64,000 nucleotides of DNA from Selenomonas bovis DSM 23594 (GCF_000381005.1 NZ_KB908389.1:1-64000); one strand, 5' to 3'; positions 24,757-32,535 are shown, counted from the stretch's first letter. The notes: generated by a model not told the origin, from the letters alone. Translations and numbers: made by a program.

Positions 24757-25409
24757 ACGTGGTGATTGACATTCAATCTGTACCTCTTTATTCATTTGTC
24801 TGCCGACAGCAACTCTCGAGTGAAGCTGCAGGCTTTATGCGATGTCTCGCGAAACAATTAACACATCGAACGACTGGAACAACAGCCGACATCGGCAGGA
24901 ACTAGGGAACGATGGGCTAACGCGGATGCCTCGGAACCTAGGAAACCGGAAGCTCCGATAGAAAGGAACACGGCGTGGGCATTCTCACGGTACTCTGACA
25001 GGCGTGCGATTTCATAACTGCCATATAGCTTCGAGTGCGCCCGGCGCTGAGAGGAGGCTCAGCATCGTGACGACTTACAATGCCTCGATGGCGTTTCGTC
25101 CTTCAACTGTGCACCCTATACGTCAGAGGGGAGCGAAAGAATGGTGAACGTAATCTGCAGAATCATCCACATCCTTTCCTAACATTGCTGTAAATCACAT
25201 CGGTATTTTCAGGAGCACGAGAGACTATATCGTGTAGATCAATCTCCTGCGGATGGGGGATACCGCTTTGCTCCGCCCCACCCACGCGATATAGGCTTTG
25301 ATGGGAAACCCATTCGTTACAAGGAAGAGAGCCTATTTCGGCGGGCACCTGCCGAGGACATCGCCCTCTAGGACTCCGCCCCCTCGGTGGTTTGCTCTTC
25401 TCTTCTTGC
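24721..25409 (-). ncRNA. Candidate large structured non-coding RNA (about 690 nt)
   Basis: This minus-strand unit has a promoter at 25416-25444 and an intrinsic terminator (stem 24728-24738 / 24746-24756, then TCCTTTT on the minus strand). Between them there is no credible protein frame on either strand but many nested pairings: AGGAG/CTCCT enclosing CACGA/TCGTG (25211-25248), GGATGGGGG with CCCCACCC (about 25251-25285), ATAGGCT/AGCCTAT enclosing ATGGG/CCCAT (about 25292-25335), GCTGAG/CTCAGC near 25050-25068, and a possible pseudoknot near the 5' end (CCGAGG with CCTCGG, GGGCGG with CCGCCC). RNase P, tmRNA, SRP RNA and group II intron motifs were looked for and not found. It may belong to, or resemble, the large ornate RNAs (OLE, ROOL, GOLLD, T-large); I cannot assign it. 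Confidence 0.6.
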
Positions 25410-25415
25410 ACCTTT

Positions 25416-25444
25416 AGTATAGCATGAAGGAAGATGAAATACAA
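25416..25444 (-). promoter_or_regulatory. Promoter of the large RNA candidate
   Basis: On the minus strand TTGTAT (25439-25444), a 17-bp spacer and TATACT (25416-25421). The predicted start is near 25409. No gene begins downstream on this strand, which is the main reason to expect a non-coding transcript. Confidence 0.65.
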
Positions 25445-25566
25445 CCTATCTGCTGAATTTTTTCGATGTTTTTTGTATTTATGTATTCTGTTTTTTGCAT
25501 ACAGGGACAGGGGCGCTGTCCGCATTTCTCCGCCGCAGCGGTGCAGTGTTTCCTGCAAATCTGCGC

Positions 25567-25596
25567 TTTCATTCCCCGGGGGAAGTATTGTATAAT
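25567..25596 (+). promoter_or_regulatory. Probable promoter of yqeB
   Basis: TTTCAT (25567-25572), an 18-bp spacer and TATAAT (25591-25596). The spacer contains the palindrome CCCCGGGG, a possible operator. Confidence 0.6.
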
Positions 25597-25645
25597 GAAA
25601 CGAGAATGTGGATGTGGAAGCGGGTTGAAGGATGGAGGCTGAAAG

Positions 25646-26485
25646 ATGAAACGATTGATTGTGATCCGCGGCGGCGGCGAGATGGCGACGGGCATCGCGC
25701 TGACGCTGCATACAGCGGGATTTCGCGTGCTCATGCTCGAGCGGGCGCTGCCGTCGGCGACGCGGCGTGAGGTGACGTTTTCTGATGCCGTCTATGATGG
25801 GAAGAAGACCGTGGAGCGCGTGACCTGTACGTTCACGAAGAGCAAGAAGGAGGCGGAGAAGCTCCTGAAGAAGGAGGAGATCGTCATGATGGTCGATCCT
25901 GCGGCGACATCGGTGGCTGATTTCCACCCGCAGGTACTCGTCGATGCGATTCTCGCGCACAAGAACCTCGGTACATCGCGCGCGATGGCCAAGCATACGA
26001 TCGCGCTCGGACCGGGATTCTGCGCGGGGCGCGATGTGAACGCGGTCATCGAGACGATGCGCGGGCACAATATGGGACGCATCATCTACGAGGGATATTC
26101 CCTGCGCAGCGAGAAGGAAACGAGCGCGGAAATCGATGTGGATGAGACACGGGAACATATCATCTTCGCGCCAGCCGCAGGGCGCATCGAGTCGCTGCGC
26201 AGCATCTCGTTCCTCGTCAAGAAGGGAGAATCGATCGCCCATATCCATGCGGGTGGCGGCATCGTGGAGGTCAAGGCGCCTTTTGATGGCGTGCTGCGCG
26301 GCATCATCCACGATGGCTATGAGGTCTACGAGGGCATGAAGATTGCGGATATTCATCCGACGATGACGCAGGGCGAGTGTTTTACAATGTCCGACAAGGT
26401 GCGCTGCGTCGGCGGCTCGGTGCTCACGGCTGTCATGCACTGGGAGGCAGGGAACTTCAAGCGCCATCATCTGCTGCCGGTCTGA
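25646..26485 (+). CDS. yqeB: Selenium-dependent molybdenum hydroxylase accessory protein YqeB
   Basis: A 279-residue protein of the EF2563/YqeB family. The N-terminal Rossmann-like start LIVIRGGGEMATGIALTLHTAGF, the segment TIALGPGFCAGRDVNAVIET and the C-terminal barrel-sandwich stretch (APAAGRIESLRSI, HAGGGIVEVKAPFDGVLRG) are characteristic. Members co-occur with selenium-dependent molybdenum hydroxylases and are thought to help insert the labile selenium cofactor. The usual partners (xdh-like hydroxylase, yqeC, selD) are not in this window. A GGAGG site precedes the ATG. Confidence 0.85.
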   Translation: MKRLIVIRGGGEMATGIALTLHTAGFRVLMLERALPSATRREVTFSDAVYDGKKTVERVTCTFTKSKKEAEKLLKKEEIVMMVDPAATSVADFHPQVLVDAILAHKNLGTSRAMAKHTIALGPGFCAGRDVNAVIETMRGHNMGRIIYEGYSLRSEKETSAEIDVDETREHIIFAPAAGRIESLRSISFLVKKGESIAHIHAGGGIVEVKAPFDGVLRGIIHDGYEVYEGMKIADIHPTMTQGECFTMSDKVRCVGGSVLTAVMHWEAGNFKRHHLLPV

Positions 26486-26493
26486 GACGGGCG

Positions 26494-27192
26494 ATGGGAG
26501 CAGGATTTCTCGAGGCACTGCTGGCGTTACTTTTTCCACCGCGCTGCCCTGCCTGCGGCTGCTATGTGGAGGCGCGCGGCGGCTGGTGTCCCGCCTGTCT
26601 GCGCGCTGCGCTGCGCGTCCGCCGTCTCGTCCTCACACCCGCGCAGCGCGGCGTGCTCGCGGCTGGCTGGACGCTCGGCGTCTACGAGGGGGCGCTGCGC
26701 GATCTCGTGCGCGGGTTGAAATATCAGGGCAGGACGGAGCACCTCTATGCCATCGGGACGTTCCTGCGCGCGGCGGCACCGATGCTTTGCCGACTGCTGC
26801 AGGAGGATGGCGGTGCACGGCAGCTTGGCGCGCGTTTCGATGCGGCGGCGGCTGTGCCGCTCCATGCGTCGCGCGAGCAGCAGCGCGGCTTCAATCAGAC
26901 GGAGCGCATCTTCGCGGCATGGCTCGCGGGCGAGGGACTCTCTTTGGAGCGCCTGCTCGTGCGCGTGAAGGAGACGCGGCCGCAGTATGGGCTGAGCCGC
27001 GAGGAGCGCGCGCGGAATCTCGAAGGCGCTTTCGCGCCCGCTGCGGGCGCGGCGATTCGCGGCAGGCGTATCCTGCTGCTCGACGACATCTTTACGACCG
27101 GTACGACCGCGCTGCACTGCGCCGAGGTGCTGCGCGGCGCTGGCGCGGCACAGGTCGCGGTGCTGACGCTCGCGAGTGGTCAGAATCGTTGA
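26494..27192 (+). CDS. comF: ComF family phosphoribosyltransferase-like protein
   Basis: A 232-residue protein. An N-terminal zinc-ribbon (CPACGCY then CPACL, about 16-37) is followed by a phosphoribosyltransferase domain with the PRPP-binding motif ILLLDDIFTTGTTALHC near residue 190. ComF/GntX proteins take part in DNA uptake and may act in nucleotide metabolism. The ATG at 26494 begins eight bases after yqeB; upstream codons in the same frame overlap yqeB and are not used. Confidence 0.9.
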   Translation: MGAGFLEALLALLFPPRCPACGCYVEARGGWCPACLRAALRVRRLVLTPAQRGVLAAGWTLGVYEGALRDLVRGLKYQGRTEHLYAIGTFLRAAAPMLCRLLQEDGGARQLGARFDAAAAVPLHASREQQRGFNQTERIFAAWLAGEGLSLERLLVRVKETRPQYGLSREERARNLEGAFAPAAGAAIRGRRILLLDDIFTTGTTALHCAEVLRGAGAAQVAVLTLASGQNR

Positions 27193-27220
27193 TTGATCTG
27201 TGGGAAAAGAGGAAGTCATC

Positions 27221-28237
27221 ATGAAACTTGCACTGATTGGAACGGGAAAGATCATCGCTGACGCGCTCGTTGCGCTGCAGCCCGTCAGGACCATCGAGCG
27301 GCAGGCTATCTTCGCGCGTCCGCACAGCCGCGCGAAGGGAGTGGCGCTCGCCGCGCAGTACGGCATCGCGGCGGTCTACACCGACTACGCGGCGCTGCTC
27401 GCGCAGTCGGATATTGACACGGTCTACATCGGCCTCGTGAACAGCGCGCATTTCTCCTACGGCAAACAGGCGCTCGAGGCGGGCAAGAACGTCATCATGG
27501 AGAAGCCATTTACGGGTACGCTCGTGGAGGCGCGGGAGCTCGTCGCACTCGCGCAGGAGCGTGGCCTCTATATCTTCGAGGCCATCACAGTGCTGCACAC
27601 GCCCGTGTTCCAGAGGATGCGCGAGGGCCTGCCGCGGCTCGGCCGGGTGCGCATGCTGCTCGGGAACTACTCGCAGTATTCCTCGCGTTACGACGCCTAC
27701 CTCGAGGGAGAGGTATCGCATGCCTTCGACGCGGCCTACCTCGGCGGCGCGCTCCGCGACATCAATGTTTACAACATCCATTATGCGGCGGCGCTCTTCG
27801 GCCTCCCACGCGCTGTGCATTATTATCCGAACCGCGGCTTCAACGGCATCGATACCTCAGGGACGCTCGTCATGGAGTACGATGGCTTCTCCGCCGTCTG
27901 CACGGGCGCGAAGGACTCCGATAGTCCCTGCTATCTTTCCATCCAGGGAGAACAGGGCTGGATGAGGATCGGCGGCAAGCCCAACGTCGCGCCCAATCTC
28001 ACGCTTTCCTGTGCCAGAGAGGGCGTGGACGGCGTGACGCGCGACGCGGCCGGAGCCGTCGTGCGCGGGACGGAGACGGAGACGTTCGTGCCGGGGACAG
28101 GGGAGCACCGCATGACGCAGGAGTTCCGGGACTTCGCGCGCATCGCCGACACGGGAGATCGCGCGGAGGCTGACCGGCTCGCGGCGGAGACGCTGGCCGT
28201 CATGCAGATCATCGAGGACGCGCTGCAGGATGCCTGA
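27221..28237 (+). CDS. Gfo/Idh/MocA family oxidoreductase
   Basis: A 338-residue NAD(P)-dependent oxidoreductase. The Rossmann motif LALIGTGKIIADAL is at the start, the family motif MEKPFTGT near residue 90, and the C-terminal domain includes GGALRDINVYNIHYAAALFG. Substrates in this family are usually sugars, inositols or their derivatives; no neighbour points to one. AGAGGAAG precedes the ATG at 27221. A deleted relative is found at 10177-10550. Confidence 0.88.
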   Translation: MKLALIGTGKIIADALVALQPVRTIERQAIFARPHSRAKGVALAAQYGIAAVYTDYAALLAQSDIDTVYIGLVNSAHFSYGKQALEAGKNVIMEKPFTGTLVEARELVALAQERGLYIFEAITVLHTPVFQRMREGLPRLGRVRMLLGNYSQYSSRYDAYLEGEVSHAFDAAYLGGALRDINVYNIHYAAALFGLPRAVHYYPNRGFNGIDTSGTLVMEYDGFSAVCTGAKDSDSPCYLSIQGEQGWMRIGGKPNVAPNLTLSCAREGVDGVTRDAAGAVVRGTETETFVPGTGEHRMTQEFRDFARIADTGDRAEADRLAAETLAVMQIIEDALQDA

Positions 28238-28334
28238 GAGGCGCGCCGCTGCTGTCTGCCATCCCGCGCTGATATGGCTGCTGCACGCCACGACGAAAAG
28301 CGTCTCTTCTGAGTGATGGACATAAGAGAAAAAC

Positions 28335-28363
28335 TTGTAACTTTGTATACAATCCATTATAAT
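28335..28363 (+). promoter_or_regulatory. Promoter of ilvBN
   Basis: TTGTAA (28335-28340), a 17-bp spacer and consensus TATAAT (28358-28363). The palindrome TTGTATACAA lies within the spacer and could be an operator. The leader of about 70 nt shows no T-box or leucine/valine-rich leader peptide. Confidence 0.82.
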
Positions 28364-28438
28364 AGAAAGACAAATGCTTTTTCAGGAGCGTGCGTTTGTC
28401 GGCTTCTGAACTATGCAGATCAAGGGGAGGCAGATATT

Positions 28439-30142
28439 TTGTTGATGAATGGCGCGCAGGCGGTACTGGAAAGCCTGAAGAAAGAGGGCGTCGACGTCGT
28501 ATTCGGCTATCCGGGCGGCGCGGTGCTGACATTATATGATGAGCTCTACAAGATGAAATTCCCGCATGTGCTCACGCGGCACGAGCAGGGAGCCGTCCAT
28601 GCGGCGGACGGCTACGCGCGCGCGACGGGAAAGGTCGGCGTGGTGTTCGCTACGTCGGGCCCGGGCGCGGCGAACCTCATCACGGGCATCGCGACGGCGA
28701 ACATCGACTCCGTGCCGCTCGTCTGCATCACGGGGCAGGTGGCGAATCCCTACATCGGCAAGGATTCATTCCAGGAGGCGGATGTCTGCGGCATCACGAC
28801 GCCCATCACGAAGCACAACTACCTCGTGAAGGACGTGCGCGAGCTGCCGCGCGTGATGAAAGAGGCATTCTTCATCGCGCGCACGGGGCGTCCCGGTCCT
28901 GTCGTCATCGACGTGGCGAAGGACGTCTTCGCGGCGCAGATCGACTTCTCCTATCCGGAGCAGGTGACGCTGCGCGGCTATTCGGGCGAATATCCGACGG
29001 ATGCGGCGGCCATCGACGAGGTCGTGCGGCTGCTCGACGCGGCGGAGCAGCCGCTGCTCTTCGTGGGCGGCGGCGTGACGCTTTCTGATACCTCGGCGCT
29101 CGTGCGCAAGCTCCAGAGCGGCCTCGGCGCGCCGGCCGTGAGCACGCTCATGGGGCTCGGCTGCATCGCGGACGGCACGGAGGGATTCCTCGGCATGGCG
29201 GGCATGCACGGTGCCTATGCCGCGAACATGGCCATCCAGCAGTGCGACCTGCTCCTCTGCCTCGGCATGCGCTTCAGCGACCGCGTGACGGGCAAGGTCA
29301 CGGAGTTCGCGCCGCACGCGAAGGTCGTGCATTTCGAGCTCGACGTGGCGGAGTTTAACAAGAACGTGTCGGCGGACGCCGAGGTGCCGGGGGATCTGCG
29401 CGCCTCGCTGCCGCTGCTCATCGAGAAGCTCGAGGCCTCGCCGACGGACTACCGCGAGCAGTTCCAGTCGTGGCTGCGCCATGTCTCCGCGCTTGCGGAG
29501 GCGCATCCCTTCTCCTACACAGCGCGGGAGGACGCGATCCAGCCGGAGGCGCTCATCGAGAAGGTCAGTGCGCTCTCATCCGATGATACGATCGTCGCGA
29601 CGGATGTCGGCCAGCATCAGATGTGGGCGGCGCAGTTCTACGCGGAGCGCCGGCCGCGCCAGTTCATCACGTCGGGCGGCCTCGGCACGATGGGCTTCGG
29701 CCTGCCCGCGGCGCTCGGCGCGAAGATCGGCCGTCCAGACCAGCCCGTCGTCCTCATCTCCGGCGACGGCAGCATCATGATGAACTGCCAGGAGATGGCG
29801 ACGCTCGCCGACAACGACATCGACGTGAAGATCATCGTCATCCACAATTTCATCCTCGGCATGGTCGGCCAGTGGCAGCGCCTCTTTTATAGCCACCACT
29901 ATTCCCAGTCCGAGCTCAAGGGCAAGACGGATCTCGTGAAGCTCGCGGAGGCCATGGGCATCCGCGGCTACCGCCTCACGGAGCCGGAGGAGCTCGAGAC
30001 GCGCCTGCCTGCCATTCTCGCAGAACCGGGCGCGGCGCTCATCGATGTCTACGTGCCGGAGGAAGAAGACGTCCTGCCGATGGTACCGGGCGGCAAACGC
30101 CTCGATCAGATGGTGCTGGGGAAAGGAGCAAAGAAGAAATGA
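28439..30142 (+). CDS. ilvB: Acetolactate synthase, large (catalytic) subunit
   Basis: A ThDP enzyme of about 567 residues, first common step of valine, leucine and isoleucine synthesis. Motifs are VVFGYPGGAVL with RHEQGAVHAADGYARATGKVG at the N-terminus (containing the catalytic Glu), GGLGTMGFGLPAALGAK, and the ThDP/Mg motif GDGSIMMNCQEMATLADNDI to VIHN. The start is probably TTG 28439, eight bases after GGGGAGG; ATG 28445 is the alternative. ilvN overlaps its stop by four bases. Confidence 0.95.
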   Translation: MLMNGAQAVLESLKKEGVDVVFGYPGGAVLTLYDELYKMKFPHVLTRHEQGAVHAADGYARATGKVGVVFATSGPGAANLITGIATANIDSVPLVCITGQVANPYIGKDSFQEADVCGITTPITKHNYLVKDVRELPRVMKEAFFIARTGRPGPVVIDVAKDVFAAQIDFSYPEQVTLRGYSGEYPTDAAAIDEVVRLLDAAEQPLLFVGGGVTLSDTSALVRKLQSGLGAPAVSTLMGLGCIADGTEGFLGMAGMHGAYAANMAIQQCDLLLCLGMRFSDRVTGKVTEFAPHAKVVHFELDVAEFNKNVSADAEVPGDLRASLPLLIEKLEASPTDYREQFQSWLRHVSALAEAHPFSYTAREDAIQPEALIEKVSALSSDDTIVATDVGQHQMWAAQFYAERRPRQFITSGGLGTMGFGLPAALGAKIGRPDQPVVLISGDGSIMMNCQEMATLADNDIDVKIIVIHNFILGMVGQWQRLFYSHHYSQSELKGKTDLVKLAEAMGIRGYRLTEPEELETRLPAILAEPGAALIDVYVPEEEDVLPMVPGGKRLDQMVLGKGAKKK

Positions 30143-30639
30143 AGAAATTCCTGCTGGCGGTCCTCGTCGACAACAAGCCGGGCGTGCTCACGCATGTCGC
30201 CGGACTCATCAGCCGCCGTGCGTTCAACATCGAGAGCATCTCCGCGGGCTACACGGAGGAGCCGGATATCACGCGCATCAACATCGTCGTCTCCGTCGAG
30301 TCGGAGAACGAGCTCGCGCAGGTCGTGAGCCAGCTAGGCAAGCTCATCGATGTCATCAAGATTGTCAATCTCTCCCTCACGGACTCCATCGAGCGCGAGC
30401 TCGTTCTCATCAAGGTCAAGGCGTCAAAAGCGTCGCGCGCCGACATCATCAACGTCGTCAACATCTTCCGCGCGAACATCGTCGACGTGACGCCTGAGGA
30501 TGTTGTCATTGAGCTTACGGGCGGCGAGAGCAAGATCGACGCGCTCTGCGAGGTGCTCGAGGAGTACGGCATCATCGAGATCGCGCGCACGGGCGCGATC
30601 GCGCTCTCGCGCGGCCCTGTGCCGGTCAAGGCGATGTGA
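30139..30639 (+). CDS. ilvN: Acetolactate synthase, small (regulatory) subunit
   Basis: A 166-residue ACT-domain protein, the usual length. The start FLLAVLVDNKPGVLTHVAGLISRRAFNIESISAGYTEE and the second-domain region EVLEEYGIIEIARTGAIALSRG are diagnostic of IlvN/IlvH. It confers valine feedback control on IlvB. An AAGGAGC site lies inside ilvB, and an ATGA overlap couples the two. No clear terminator follows; an inverted repeat at 30666-30695 lacks a T-run. Confidence 0.95.
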   Translation: MKKFLLAVLVDNKPGVLTHVAGLISRRAFNIESISAGYTEEPDITRINIVVSVESENELAQVVSQLGKLIDVIKIVNLSLTDSIERELVLIKVKASKASRADIINVVNIFRANIVDVTPEDVVIELTGGESKIDALCEVLEEYGIIEIARTGAIALSRGPVPVKAM

Positions 30640-30813
30640 GCTGCGGAAAGTCTGAACGGCAAGTGCCATGCCGACGGGGATTCTCTGCGGCATGGAGAAA
30701 AAGATCATACGAGCAGAGCACTGCGCAGAGCGGTGTTTCTGAGCCCATGCGGATGGCGTCAGTCTCCTGTGAAAGGAGTCTGCTGTCATCCGTTTTATTA
30801 AGATAGATTATCA

Positions 30814-30872
30814 TTGACAATAAAGCAGCGGATGGTTAGAAAAGTAGGTGAAATGATTATGCATATCATTTC
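30814..30872 (+). promoter_or_regulatory. Promoter with a 23-bp palindromic operator
   Basis: TTGACA (30814-30819), 17 bp and TAGAAA (30837-30842) form a plausible promoter. Just after the expected start point, GAAATGAT (30850-30857) and ATCATTTC (30865-30872) are perfect inverted arms around TATGCAT. The A/T-rich dyad resembles iron- or manganese-repressor boxes (Fur/MntR type); the regulator is inferred only. Confidence 0.55.
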
Positions 30873-30908
30873 AATTTCAGAAAGAGAAGTCAGAAGGGAG
30901 GATGTTCC

Positions 30909-31115
30909 ATGTTCCAGAAAACAGATTTTTGAATCGGCCTTGCTGCAGGTGCGGTCGCTGGCATCTTCGGCTATCGGTTCATGCAGGAGCGTGAGCAACA
31001 GCTCGTGCAGATGCAGCCGGCTGCGCCGACGTCTGAGCTGCCGCTCGCTGAGCTCCAGCGTCAGAAGGAGGAGCTCGAGGACCTCATCGCAGCGCAGGAA
31101 GCGAAGCAGAAATAA
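30909..31115 (+). pseudogene. Small membrane protein interrupted by an in-frame TGA
   Basis: A 68-codon frame begins at ATG 30909, seven bases after GGGAGG. It encodes MFQKTDF, a TGA stop (30930-30932), then a membrane helix (IGLAAGAVAGIFGYRFM) and a charged, Glu/Gln-rich helical tail ending EAKQK. A Trp at the TGA position would give a normal small membrane protein. The simplest view is a TGG-to-TGA nonsense mutation; selenocysteine or readthrough is possible but unsupported. A conventional tRNA-Trp is present at 374, so the code is not altered. Confidence 0.55.
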
Positions 31116-31458
31116 TTCCGCGAGGAAAGGCTGAGTAGGCAGCGCCTCCAGGCTCCGAACACAGGAGGTGGGCCGGGAAGGGATGCTGAGGCTCATGGCG
31201 CGCTTAGAACAGCAGTCCGGCGCGCCGGATGCCCAGCGTCTGTTCCCGGCTTTTCTTCTATGTGTGGTCGTCATAACACGGCGACGCTCGCCGTCGTCCT
31301 CAACAGCTGCCGCATCCTGCGCCTGCAGGCGCCCGGAGCACTGCGGCGGTGCAGATGGTGAGACGCCGGAGAAAATATCGCGCCAAAGCAGGAAAATCGC
31401 TTTTCCTGTCGAATATTCCCTAAAAGACAGCAATGAAGCGACAGAGGGAGTGTCGACT
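31116..31458. other. Intergenic region before the flagellar cluster
   Basis: No convincing gene. The yvyF frame stays open back to 31168, but that part has low-complexity, unlikely residues. CAGGAAAA (31389-31396) and TTTTCCTG (31401-31408) form a perfect hairpin about 50 bp before yvyF. No clear sigma-28 promoter is seen. Confidence 0.4.
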
Positions 31459-31935
31459 ATGGTAGCAAAGATGAAGAACTGCCCATCGTGCGGGCGTATT
31501 TTCGTGCCGATGAACGCGACGCAGCGCCTGTGCCCCGACTGCATGGAGAAGCTGCGCGAGAAGGAACATGAGGTGGTCGAGTACGTACGCGACCATCCGA
31601 AGATCAAGGTCAACGAGCTCATCGAGGCGACCGGAGCGCCAGAGTCGATGATCAAGCGCATGATCCGCGAGGGACGGTTCATCCAGGTCGGCGTGCGCAT
31701 GACGTATCCGTGCGAGAAATGCGGCGCGCCCATCACGCAGGGGAAGCTCTGTATAAAATGTGCGGAGGCGCTCAAGAACGAACTGCAGAGTGCAGCTGCA
31801 AAGATCGTCGCGGATCGCGATGCGAAACGCGTCCCCGCGAAACGTGACAGCCAGGAGCATGCGTCGGCGTTCCGTTCCGAACGCGACCGCCAGGGCGGCA
31901 ACGCGGTCAGTAAGCGCTACCGCGGCCTGCATTGA
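31459..31935 (+). CDS. yvyF: Flagellar operon protein YvyF
   Basis: A 158-residue protein of the YvyF/TIGR03826 family found upstream of flgM in Firmicutes. A zinc-ribbon-like CPSCGRIFVPMNATQRLCPDCMEKL (about 7-31) is followed by a small helical domain with EATGAPESMIKRMIREGRF, then CEKCGAPITQGKLCIKC (about 76-92). A basic, disordered tail ends the protein. The two Cys pairs likely bind zinc. Its function is unknown, possibly regulatory. The start 31459 has AGAGGGAG upstream. A strong terminator separates it from flgM. Confidence 0.87.
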   Translation: MVAKMKNCPSCGRIFVPMNATQRLCPDCMEKLREKEHEVVEYVRDHPKIKVNELIEATGAPESMIKRMIREGRFIQVGVRMTYPCEKCGAPITQGKLCIKCAEALKNELQSAAAKIVADRDAKRVPAKRDSQEHASAFRSERDRQGGNAVSKRYRGLH

Positions 31936-32007
31936 CCATACCAAGGCATAAAATGCCGTAAGCGGAAGAACGAGAGAGAAAATAAAAGATAACGTGATAT
32001 AACGGCG

Positions 32008-32037
32008 AAAAAGCAGGAGTTAAGTCTCCTGCTTTTT
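32008..32037. terminator. Bidirectional terminator after yvyF
   Basis: A 12-bp perfect stem, AAAAAGCAGGAG (32008-32019) with CTCCTGCTTTTT (32026-32037), loop TTAAGT. T-runs exist on both strands. Confidence 0.88.
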
Positions 32038-32064
32038 CTGTCGATACCTCTAACAGAAGAATCA

Positions 32065-32127
32065 AGGAAGCGCTGATTAAATGAAGTGCTTCCTCAAGGA
32101 AGCGCTGAGGCAATCGGTGCCTTTCCT
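32065..32127. repeat. Two adjacent short palindromic elements (copies E1, E2)
   Basis: E1 (32065-32094) begins AGGAAGCGCTGATTAAATGA and ends GCTTCCT, with the left end matching the 179-bp element base for base over most of 20 positions. E2 (32097-32127) begins AGGAAGCGCTGAG and ends TTTCCT. Both lie between the yvyF terminator and flgM. Confidence 0.68.
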
Positions 32128-32188
32128 GCAGCGGCCTCTATGCGGGGGAATCCCAGTCAGTCCGCTGCCTATGCAAGGTGGTGAAAAC

Positions 32189-32467
32189 ATGATCGTAAAC
32201 AACAACATCCAGTCCGTCACGACGCTCTACGGCTCCGCACAGGCGGCACACGCCTATCGCAGCAAGGCGGCGGGCAAGGCCGCGCAGCAGGATGAGGTCG
32301 TCATCTCGGAGGCAGGGCAGAGTTTCAGTGATATGCTGCAGAAACTCCGCAGCGGTGACGAGGTGCGTCAGGAGAAGGTGGACGCTTACACGCAGGCTAT
32401 CGAGAACGGCACCTACCATGTCGATGCCAAGGACATCGCCGCGAAGATGCTCGGCCTCATGATGTGA
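32189..32467 (+). CDS. flgM: Anti-sigma-28 factor FlgM
   Basis: A 92-residue small protein. The C-terminal half (DEVVISEAGQSFSDMLQKLR, then VRQEKVDAYTQAIENGTYHVDAKDIAAKMLG) matches the sigma-28-binding region of FlgM. It holds FliA/SigD inactive until the hook-basal body can export it. The start at 32189 follows AAGGTGG; upstream in-frame codons run into the repeat elements. It is the first gene of the late flagellar series. Confidence 0.9.
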   Translation: MIVNNNIQSVTTLYGSAQAAHAYRSKAAGKAAQQDEVVISEAGQSFSDMLQKLRSGDEVRQEKVDAYTQAIENGTYHVDAKDIAAKMLGLMM

Positions 32468-32493
32468 GGAGTCACCGCGCTTCGGCGGTTCCT
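32467..32493. repeat. Possible degenerate palindromic element after flgM
   Basis: AGGAGTCACCG (32467) is mirrored by CGGCGGTTCCT (ending 32493). It has the spacing of the AGGAA-TTCCT family but CCG/CGG instead of CTG/CAG, so membership is uncertain. It starts at the flgM stop codon. Confidence 0.3.
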
Positions 32494-32535
32494 TTAGGGG
32501 ACGCGGCATGACCGCGGCAGGACAGGAGAGACAGC

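Noticed and set aside
24721-25409. RNase P RNA, tmRNA, SRP RNA or a group II intron
   Set aside because: I looked for the RNase P P4 motif (GAGGAAAGTCC), the tmRNA tRNA-like end and tag, the SRP tetraloop region GGAAGCAG and a domain V hairpin; none is present on either strand.
28238-28438. T-box or attenuator leader for ilvBN
   Set aside because: The transcribed leader is only about 70 nt and shows no T-box sequence, no branched-chain-rich leader peptide and no terminator.
30909-31115. Alternative genetic code (TGA = Trp)
   Set aside because: All other genes in the window end normally at TGA, many with stop-start overlaps, and a CCA-anticodon tRNA-Trp is present. Only this one frame has an internal TGA.
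30814-31134. 106-residue frame covering the small membrane gene
   Set aside because: It is Arg/Ser-rich, lacks a ribosome-binding site and is out of frame with the plausible membrane protein; it is a shadow frame.
31381-31458. Sigma-28 promoter for the flagellar genes
   Set aside because: GTCGAATATT near 31408 resembles a sigma-28 -10, but spacing and -35 do not match TAAA-N15-GCCGATAA. No convincing site was found before flgM, flaG or fliD either.
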